Below, one piece after another: positions 1 to 4,942 of a DNA stretch of 7,557 nucleotides (the stretch's first letter is position 1; each line of letters starts with the position of its first letter). Source of the stretch: JAFNAG01 sp964353465 (lineage in GTDB: Bacteria > Acidobacteriota > UBA6911). A program made the translations under genes and the position numbers. The notes below the pieces were generated by a model that saw nothing but the letters and a program-made list of their open reading frames with translations, was not told where the DNA came from and made no database searches. The DNA is taken from assembly GCA_964353465.1 (NCBI GenBank), contig CAYGWQ010000273.1, positions 1 through 7,557 on the forward strand. The letters are read 5' to 3'.

Positions 1-165
1 TCGCAGGCGGTAAATGAAGCCCTCGCCGAGTACACGCGCCGAATCAAAGCACGCAAGATCCTCCAACTGGCGGGTTCCGGTCTTTGGGAGGGGGATCTGG
101 CCGAAATGCGCGACGACCGGCCTCGACGACGCTCGCGCCGGGTGGCAGCCAATGGTCCTCGTTGA
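1..165 (+). CDS. vapB: VapB-type antitoxin, 3' part only (5' end outside window)
   Basis: Frame 1 is open from the first base to a TGA at 163-165, giving 54 residues of a protein whose start lies upstream of the window. The visible part begins SQAVNEALAEYTRRIKARK and continues through LWEGDLAEMRDDR. This is the C-terminal pattern of small VapB antitoxins: a helix containing VNEAL, a basic stretch, then an acidic W-E-G-D-L motif that inserts into the toxin's active site. VapB neutralises VapC and normally also binds its own promoter through an N-terminal DNA-binding domain, which is not visible here. The gene overlaps vapC by 14 bp, typical of translationally coupled toxin-antitoxin pairs. Its last 15 residues, after EMRDDR, are arginine-rich and run into the start of vapC; antitoxins of this type often stop near that point, so the tail may be an extension. 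The family call rests on the motif and the toxin neighbour. Confidence 0.78.
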   Translation, partial: SQAVNEALAEYTRRIKARKILQLAGSGLWEGDLAEMRDDRPRRRSRRVAANGPR

Positions 166-580
166 CACTTCCGTCTGGATCGAGGTGTTCCGCAAGCCTG
201 CCCGCGCCCCCTTGGGATCTTACCTGGAGTTGGAGGAGGCGGTAACGTGCCTGCCCGTCATTCAGGAGGTCCTTCAGGGCTTCCGTGATCAGCGCGCATT
301 CCAGATAGCCCGGGAGGCAATGCACGCGCTACCGATCGTAGAGTCGCCGCTCCGGAGCGTGGTGTATGAGCGCGCTATCGACCTATACCGGCTGGCGCGC
401 CGCCAGGGGCTCACGATCAGATCCGGCGTCGATTGCCTGATTGCGGCCTGCGCGCTTCAGCACGGATTGCCCGTGGTGCACCGTGATCGCGATTTTTCGC
501 TGCTCGCACGAGTCTCTCCGCTCGAGGCCATTGACATTGCCCGCAGGCCGGCACATTTCCGTAATCCGGATTCCCGCTGA
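152..580 (+). CDS. vapC: VapC family PIN-domain ribonuclease toxin
   Basis: The 142-residue protein begins MVLVDTSVWIEVF, the classic opening of a VapC toxin. The PIN-domain acidic residues are in place: Asp5 in VDTS, Glu39 in IQEVLQGF, Asp94 in SGVDCLIAACAL, and Asp112/Asp114 in HRDRDF. In the family these bind Mg2+/Mn2+ and cut RNA, usually tRNA or rRNA, which stops translation when VapB is lost. Length is normal for a full VapC. The reading frame stays open upstream to position 14, but that part is the vapB region in another frame. I chose 152 because homologues start just before the LVDTS strand and because it gives a 14-bp overlap with vapB; a weak GGGTGG lies at 140-145. The RNA target cannot be read from the sequence. 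The gene ends 43 nt before the first glycosidase. Confidence 0.92.
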   Translation: MVLVDTSVWIEVFRKPARAPLGSYLELEEAVTCLPVIQEVLQGFRDQRAFQIAREAMHALPIVESPLRSVVYERAIDLYRLARRQGLTIRSGVDCLIAACALQHGLPVVHRDRDFSLLARVSPLEAIDIARRPAHFRNPDSR

Positions 581-609
581 TTCGTGTACACTGGTGGGCA
601 GATGCAACC

Positions 610-615
610 GGAGGG
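610..615 (+). promoter_or_regulatory. Ribosome binding site of the first GH43 gene
   Basis: GGAGGG lies 8 nt before the ATG at 624. The frame is open far upstream, into vapC, so this site together with the signal peptide that follows fixes the start. Confidence 0.72.
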
Positions 616-623
616 CCATCCGT

Positions 624-1586
624 ATGAAACATCCTCGCTGCTATCCGATCCTGTGGACCTTGTTGATCCTCACTTTCGCAACCGCTGCGGCAACGCAGAA
701 CTCAATCCCGGTGCTGCCATCGACGGTCTACCTGTTCTCCTCTTTCCGCGGCAACGGAGACGGCCTGCATCTGGCCTGGAGCACGGACGGGCTGAAATGG
801 ACCGCGCTGGCCGACGACCGCATCCTACTCCAACCCATGGTCGGCGGGAAGCTCATGCGCGATCCCTGCATTCTCCAGGGTCCGGACGGAGTCTTTCACA
901 TGGTCTGGACCAGCTCCTGGTACGAGCGTGCGATCGGCTATGCAAGTTCCAAAGACTTGATCCATTGGTCGGAGCAGAAGGCCATCCCTGTAATGGAGCA
1001 CGAACCGGCGGCACGCAACTGCTGGGCTCCGGAACTCGTCTATGATCCCGGCAAAAAACAGTACATAATTTTCTGGGCCACCACTATTCCGGGTCGGTTT
1101 CCCGAAACGGATGCCTTCGGTGACAACGGGCTCAACCACCGGATGTATTGCACGACTACCAAGGACTTCCGGACCTTCACCCCTGCGAGGCTGTTCTTCG
1201 ATCCCGGCTTCAGCGTCATCGATGCCACGATGATTCCAGCCGGCGGCAAGTACTACCTTATCTTCAAGGATGAGACGCTGAAACCGGTCAAGAAGCATCT
1301 GCGCGTCGCCGTGGCCGACAGCATCGAGGGGCCCTTCAAGGACCCGTCGGAACCCTTCACCCCATCCTGGGTCGAAGGCCCTACAGTGCTTAATACCGAC
1401 GATCAATACCTCGTGTATTACGACATGTACACCGCCAGGACCTACGGCGCCATGCGATCGAGGGATCTGAAAAAATGGGAAGAGGTTTCGGCTCAACTAG
1501 CTCTTCCTAAAGGAACCAGGCACGGGACGGTGTTTGCCGTCAGCCACGATGTGTTGACCGCCCTGATAAGATCATCCGGGAAATAG
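624..1586 (+). CDS. Exported GH43-like five-bladed beta-propeller glycosidase (first of two)
   Basis: This 320-residue protein starts with a Sec signal peptide: basic MKHPR, hydrophobic PILWTLLILTFATAAA, cleavage near residues 23-25. It should act in the periplasm or outside. The rest shows beta-propeller repeats such as LHLAWSTDGLKW, AIGYASSKDLIHW and CWAPELVYD. Candidate catalytic residues by motif are Asp80 (RDPCI, base), Asp200 (VIDATM, pKa modulator) and Glu251 (VEGPTV, acid), the usual GH43/clan GH-F arrangement. GH43 enzymes are inverting and include alpha-L-arabinofuranosidases, beta-xylosidases, arabinanases and galactosidases; the specificity here cannot be read. A complete-looking blade (about residues 35-62) precedes the RDP motif, whereas in many GH43 proteins the base is in the first blade, so the ring may close differently. 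The next GH43-like gene follows after 46 nt and is probably co-transcribed. No convincing promoter was found in the 43-nt gap from vapC, so transcription could come from within or upstream of vapC. Confidence 0.85.
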   Translation: MKHPRCYPILWTLLILTFATAAATQNSIPVLPSTVYLFSSFRGNGDGLHLAWSTDGLKWTALADDRILLQPMVGGKLMRDPCILQGPDGVFHMVWTSSWYERAIGYASSKDLIHWSEQKAIPVMEHEPAARNCWAPELVYDPGKKQYIIFWATTIPGRFPETDAFGDNGLNHRMYCTTTKDFRTFTPARLFFDPGFSVIDATMIPAGGKYYLIFKDETLKPVKKHLRVAVADSIEGPFKDPSEPFTPSWVEGPTVLNTDDQYLVYYDMYTARTYGAMRSRDLKKWEEVSAQLALPKGTRHGTVFAVSHDVLTALIRSSGK

Positions 1587-1632
1587 GTGAAGTATTAAAT
1601 GGAACACCGGCAGCACGGGGAATGACACCGAT

Positions 1633-2730
1633 ATGAAAATCCGCGCCTGGAATTACGCATCCTTGGTTGCACTCCTCTGCAGTCCATTCCTGCTCGCCTG
1701 GCACCGCCAGACGGCAGCACCGGACGGCGCCGTTTCGCGCCCCGGCAAAATCGCAGCGAAGCCGCTCTTCCGCGATCCGGTCTACGACGGCGCAGCCGAT
1801 CCGGTGGTGGTGTGGAACCGCGCGGAGAAAAAATGGTTCTTGCTCTACACCAACCGGCGGGCGAAAGTCCCGGCGGCGGAAACACCCGGGGTTACATGGG
1901 TGCACGGCACGCGTATCGGCATTGCGCAATCCACGGATGGCGGCGCCACCTGGAGCTATCGCGGCACAGCAGAAATCAAGTATGGCGAGGGCACCCATTG
2001 GGCGCCGGAAGTGATCTACCATGAGGGCGTCTACCACATGTTCCTTACGTTCGTTCCAGGCGTCTTCACCGACTGGAATCACCCGCGCGACATCCTCCAC
2101 CTGACGAGCGGCGACCTTCTCAGTTGGAAATACGAAGCGACGCTGAAACTGTCGTCTGACCGCGTCATCGACGCCTGTGTGCACCGTCTGTCCGATGGCA
2201 CCTGGCGCCTGTGGTACAACAACGAGCGGGACCGCAAATCGATCTACTACGCCGACAGCCCCGACCTCATGCGATGGGAAGACCGCGGCAAGGTCACCGG
2301 TGTGGGAGATCGTCCCGGTGAAGGCCCGAAGGTCTTTCGCTGGAAGGGTCAATACTGGATGGTAGTCGATATCTGGAAAGGCCTCGGTGTCTGCCGGTCG
2401 GACGATGCATTTGCTTGGACGGCGCAGCCGGGCAATCTCCTTGAAACCCCCGGCAAGGGCGCCGACGACGAGGTGAAAGGCGGCCACGCCGACGTGCTCG
2501 TGAGCGGGGAACGCGCCTTCCTCTTCTATTTCACGCATCCCGGACGCCGCGGTCCCGATGCGAACAAGGATACCTACGAACAGCGGCGCAGCTCCATCCA
2601 GGTGGTGGAACTGGGATACCAGTACGGCTGGCTTACCTGCGATCGCGACCAGCCCACGCATATCCTGCTGCAACCACCCGGCAATAGCAGACCCTATTGG
2701 AACAGCTGCTGGGCGAACTCGCTCAAATAG
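1633..2730 (+). CDS. Exported GH43-like five-bladed beta-propeller glycosidase (second of two)
   Basis: The 365-residue protein has an N-terminal hydrophobic segment (about residues 8-22, LVALLCSPFLLAW), probably a signal peptide; the Cys at 16 lacks a good lipobox. Propeller features include WFLLYTNRR, RIGIAQSTDGGATW, HWAPEVIYH and IYYADSPDLMRW. Candidate catalytic residues are Asp56 in AADPVVV (base), Asp180 in RVIDACV (modulator) and Glu230 in GEGPKVF (acid), the GH43 triad in canonical order. It is not a close copy of the upstream gene: the loops differ and the base motif is nearer the N-terminus, so the two probably cut different bonds of one substrate. The start at 1633 follows GGGG at 1617-1620, a loosely spaced ribosome site. 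The last about 16 residues, after ILLQPP, run into the 3' end of the opposing esterase gene (37-bp overlap) and look like a non-conserved tail. GH117 or GH130-type propellers are alternatives but fit the motifs less well. Confidence 0.83.
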   Translation: MKIRAWNYASLVALLCSPFLLAWHRQTAAPDGAVSRPGKIAAKPLFRDPVYDGAADPVVVWNRAEKKWFLLYTNRRAKVPAAETPGVTWVHGTRIGIAQSTDGGATWSYRGTAEIKYGEGTHWAPEVIYHEGVYHMFLTFVPGVFTDWNHPRDILHLTSGDLLSWKYEATLKLSSDRVIDACVHRLSDGTWRLWYNNERDRKSIYYADSPDLMRWEDRGKVTGVGDRPGEGPKVFRWKGQYWMVVDIWKGLGVCRSDDAFAWTAQPGNLLETPGKGADDEVKGGHADVLVSGERAFLFYFTHPGRRGPDANKDTYEQRRSSIQVVELGYQYGWLTCDRDQPTHILLQPPGNSRPYWNSCWANSLK

Positions 2731-3986
2731 TTGCGCCAGTTAATCCAGGTGTGGGCGCCACTGCTTTCCTTGAACGCCGGGCTGAAACCATGCTTGCGGA
2801 GCATCTCCACCGTGTTCCTGGTGTTGGCGATCAGACCGTCATCCACCCCGGTGCTGAACCAGATCAGTTTCAGGCCTTTTTTCAGGACGGCGTTGTCAAG
2901 CATCGCCAGATGCTGCTGCTCCCATCCCCCTCCGGGAGGCGCCGCGCTACCGCCACCTGCAGCCGGAGCTGCGGCTCCACGGGCCGCTCCGAGGCCGCCC
3001 CCCAGGATCCCGGAACTGAAAACACCGATGCAGGCGAACTTGTCCAGATGCGAGAAGGAAATATTCAGGGTCTGACTCCCACCCATGGAAAGCCCTGCTA
3101 TTGCACGATGCTGCCTGCCGGTCAGGACGCGATAGTTTTTCTCCACGTACGGGATGATATCGGTGACGAAATCCGCCAGAAACTCGTCGCGCGGTGGGGC
3201 CGGTGGAGCAGTCGCAGCAGCAGTGGCAGGAGCCGGGGCTCCCCTGGCGCCGAAGGTCGCGGAACTCGTGTGCCCGGCCGGCATTACGACAATCATCGGC
3301 TTCACTTTTTTGGCTGCAATCAGATTATCCAGGATAAATCCGGCGCGGCCGACGGATGTCCACGAATCGTCACAGTCGCCAGCTCCGTGCAACAGGTAAA
3401 ATACCGGGTATTTCCCGCGTCCCCCTTCATACCCGGGCGGCGTGTATATGTGCATGCGGCGAGTCCTGACCAGAGCCGTCGAGTAGTAATAGACCGTCGC
3501 AACGGCGCCATGTGGGACGTTAAGGGTGTCCATTAATTCCGAGCCCGGCACATACACCAGGCTCCAGGTGTTGTTGTTGGACTCGCTGGTCGCCGGGTTG
3601 CGGGGATCGATGACCGACACTCCGTTTACGTAAAAATTGTACCGGTACGCGCCCGGTTCGATCGGGCCGATCGTAACCTCCCAGACGCCGTTTTCCCCCT
3701 TCGTCATCGGCTGGCCGCTCGGGCCGCCTCGACCGCCGCCGACAAGGCCGGGGATGTCGCTGCCGCGAAGCAACACGTTTTCCACCTGCGGCGCGAGTAC
3801 GCGGAAGGTAATACGCCGGTCGGGCAGGACCTCGGGCGAAACCACCGGCGGGGTCTGTTGCACCGCACCCCGACCGGCACTCGGCACTGCCCCTTTCTCT
3901 TGCGCGACCCCACTCGCAACGGCAAACCATGCCGTCAGGAAACCGGCCGCACAGGTTACCGCGTATGGAAAGCGACTCATTGACAT
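2694..3986 (-). CDS. Exported CE1-like esterase with N-terminal early-set (CBM48-like) domain
   Basis: The 430-residue protein has a signal peptide (about 1-28, ending GVAQ). An immunoglobulin-like early-set domain follows at about 55-150 (ITFRVLAPQVENVLL, YRYNFYVNGVSVIDP), then an alpha/beta-hydrolase domain at about 165-430. The oxyanion-hole strand is VFYLLHGAGD near 195-204. The catalytic Ser is Ser300 in AGLSMGG, the acid is probably Asp382 in STGVDDG, and the His is His412 in SGAHTW. This layout matches CE1-type feruloyl/acetylxylan esterases and related enterochelin-esterase-like proteins; with GH43 and GH88 neighbours, deacylation of a plant polysaccharide is the likely role. Three low-complexity loops interrupt it: Gly-rich in the early-set domain (about 80-92), Ala/Pro-rich before the Ser motif (about 246-265) and Gly/Ala/Pro-rich after it (about 329-355). 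An in-frame GTG at 3990-3992 overlaps the ribosome site, so I place the start at ATG 3986. The gene lies 21 nt downstream of the BON-like gene. Confidence 0.88.
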   Translation of the reverse strand: MSMSRFPYAVTCAAGFLTAWFAVASGVAQEKGAVPSAGRGAVQQTPPVVSPEVLPDRRITFRVLAPQVENVLLRGSDIPGLVGGGRGGPSGQPMTKGENGVWEVTIGPIEPGAYRYNFYVNGVSVIDPRNPATSESNNNTWSLVYVPGSELMDTLNVPHGAVATVYYYSTALVRTRRMHIYTPPGYEGGRGKYPVFYLLHGAGDCDDSWTSVGRAGFILDNLIAAKKVKPMIVVMPAGHTSSATFGARGAPAPATAAATAPPAPPRDEFLADFVTDIIPYVEKNYRVLTGRQHRAIAGLSMGGSQTLNISFSHLDKFACIGVFSSGILGGGLGAARGAAAPAAGGGSAAPPGGGWEQQHLAMLDNAVLKKGLKLIWFSTGVDDGLIANTRNTVEMLRKHGFSPAFKESSGAHTWINWRNYLSEFAQQLFQ

Positions 3987-3991
3987 GTTCA

Positions 3992-3998
3992 CTCCTTT
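3992..3998 (-). promoter_or_regulatory. Ribosome binding site of the esterase gene
   Basis: Read on the minus strand this is AAAGGAG, followed by 5 nt and then ATG at 3986-3984. The upstream GTG at 3992-3990 shares the last G of this site and so cannot be its start. A second ATG at 3980 is 11 nt away and is less likely. Confidence 0.8.
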
Positions 3999-4007
3999 GA
4001 ATGGTAA

Positions 4008-4568
4008 CTACTTCTTCGGTTCCACGATGAGGTTCTGCGAATCCACACGGCGTGCTTCGCGGGCCTTATTGACGATGGCCAGTATCTGCTGCCGTTTTTC
4101 CTCGGAGTCGACGATCCCCACTACGATGATGGCTGCATCGGAGGTCGATATGGCGACTCCGGATACCAGTTTCCTGCTGGCCAGAACCTGGAGCGCTACA
4201 CGAGTCACGACATCATTGGCAGCCGAATTCTGCGCCGGCGCAACCGTGGCCGGCGGTTCAGCGGCCTGATTCTCTTGTTTTTTCTCAGGTCCATGAGGGT
4301 CTGCGGCTTGTCCCCGCCGCGCCTCGGCGCCAGATGGTTTGGTCATGTTCTGCACCCGGACAGGGGCAGGCCGATCCTGTGTCTTGATCTTCCAGACCGA
4401 TCTGGGAGCCGGGGCACGGCCGGTGCCATAGAACAGGTCTTGCACGCGTGGATGCTGATAGAGACGCCAGGCTCCCCAGCCAACCAGGGCCAGGGCCCCG
4501 AAAACGATCACCAACCTGCGCAATCTCTCACCTCGCTTCCGTATTACAGTCTGAAGTTCCGGTTCCAC
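4008..4568 (-). CDS. Single-pass membrane protein with C-terminal BON-like domain
   Basis: The 186-residue frame encodes a basic N-terminus (RKRGERLRR), one transmembrane segment at about 19-37 (LVIVFGALALVGWGAWRLY), a Pro/Ala/Gln/Lys-rich linker at about 50-117, and a compact C-terminal domain at about 118-183. In that domain, VALQVLASRKLV, VAISTSDAAIIVVGIVDSEEKRQ and RRVDSQNLIVE follow the BON pattern: a helix, a strand-turn-strand resembling VxVxxGxVxLxGxV, a helix, and a closing strand. BON domains occur in OsmY, secretins and other envelope proteins and are thought to bind membranes or lipids. The basic N-terminus suggests an N-in anchor with the domain in the periplasm. The start is uncertain: the first codon, GTG at 4568, has no good ribosome site, and TTG 4523 or GTG 4511 are alternatives at the membrane segment. 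It lies 21 nt upstream of the esterase gene, so they are probably one operon. Function is unknown. Confidence 0.72.
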   Translation of the reverse strand: MEPELQTVIRKRGERLRRLVIVFGALALVGWGAWRLYQHPRVQDLFYGTGRAPAPRSVWKIKTQDRPAPVRVQNMTKPSGAEARRGQAADPHGPEKKQENQAAEPPATVAPAQNSAANDVVTRVALQVLASRKLVSGVAISTSDAAIIVVGIVDSEEKRQQILAIVNKAREARRVDSQNLIVEPKK

Positions 4569-4624
4569 AGTTGAGATGTTCGAGAATGCCCGCCATATCC
4601 CGGAGGGGATACCAGTGATGCGCC

Positions 4625-4630
4625 ATTATA
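4625..4630 (-). promoter_or_regulatory. Possible -10 box for the BON/esterase operon
   Basis: Read on the minus strand this hexamer is TATAAT, about 57 nt upstream of the GTG at 4568. No TTGACA-like box is seen 16-18 bp further upstream. The surrounding ATTATAAT is a palindrome, so it presents the same hexamer on the plus strand. This is a weak call based on one box. Confidence 0.3.
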
Positions 4631-4672
4631 ATCCCAAAAAGGCGGGGCTGAGGTGTCTTATTGTCGGGATAA

Positions 4673-4738
4673 GAGCCGGCTCCCGGCCCAGCCGCAGGGC
4701 TGACTGCTTGCCGTCAGGGATTACACCGGCACACGGTG
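4673..4738. repeat. Cluster of small inverted repeats
   Basis: Four short palindromes follow one another: GAGCCGGCTC at 4673-4682 (perfect 10-bp palindrome); CAGCC/GGCTG at 4689-4702 with a 4-nt loop; CTGAC/GTCAG at 4700-4717 with an 8-nt loop, sharing bases with the previous one; and CACCG/CGGTG at 4724-4738 with a 5-nt loop. No T-run follows any of them, so they do not look like an intrinsic terminator. They could be a decayed palindromic repeat, operator sites or chance in GC-rich DNA. Confidence 0.35.
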
Positions 4739-4811
4739 GACTCGCGGGCAGGCGCCAATCTTCCACCGGATCCGGATGACTCGGATCAAACGGCGGAACA
4801 CGGGAACTGCT

Positions 4812-4841
4812 TTGACAATGCGAATCCGGTTGTCCTATCTT
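4812..4841 (+). promoter_or_regulatory. Sigma70-type promoter of the GH88 gene
   Basis: A perfect TTGACA at 4812-4817 is followed after 18 bp by TATCTT at 4836-4841, four of six matches to the -10 consensus. Transcription would start near 4849 and give a leader of about 94 nt before the ATG at 4943. Position and direction fit expression of the GH88 gene independently of the other units. Confidence 0.55.
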
Positions 4842-4872
4842 GGGTCCTGCGGAGGAAAAGTACAGCCTGTTC

Positions 4873-4918
4873 GATCATGATGGCTTTCCGGTACCCTGGT
4901 GGTGGAGGATCATGGATC
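4873..4918 (+). repeat. Repeated GATCATG in the GH88 leader
   Basis: GATCATG occurs at 4873-4879 and again at 4908-4914, 35 bp apart start to start. The first contains the palindrome ATCATGAT (4874-4881). The second is part of GATC-ATG-GATC (4908-4918), also symmetric. They lie between the predicted promoter and the ribosome site, where a repressor could block transcription. Function is speculative. Confidence 0.3.
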
Positions 4919-4942
4919 GCCGCTGCACAAGAAACGAGGAAT

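Larger units (their letters stand above)
4569..4942. other. 374-bp divergent intergenic region
   Basis: This stretch separates the minus-strand BON/esterase unit from the plus-strand GH88 gene. I see no convincing gene in it. It holds a possible minus-strand -10 (4625-4630), a run of small hairpins (4673-4738), a sigma70-type promoter for GH88 (4812-4841) and a leader of about 94 nt with a repeated GATCATG. The GH88 frame is open back to 4736, but the signal peptide places its start at 4943. Confidence 0.7.

Noticed and set aside
531..559. Promoter with TTGACA at 531 inside vapC for the GH43 pair
   Set aside because: The -35 is perfect, but no acceptable -10 is found at 16-18 bp, so it may be chance within coding sequence.
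1540..2673. Long minus-strand open frame of 377 codons opposite the second GH43 gene
   Set aside because: It is the GC-rich antisense shadow of a gene with clear GH43 motifs; the translation shows no recognisable domain and has unusual composition.
2697..3536. Plus-strand open frame of 279 codons opposite the esterase
   Set aside because: Antisense to a gene with an intact Ser-Asp-His triad and a strong ribosome site; the translation has no recognisable pattern.
3990..3992. GTG as the start of the esterase gene
   Set aside because: It overlaps the last base of the AAAGGAG ribosome site; the ATG at 3986 has correct spacing.
4736..4942. 69-residue N-terminal extension of the GH88 protein
   Set aside because: A typical signal peptide begins at 4943 and a promoter lies inside the extension, so the upstream open frame is fortuitous.
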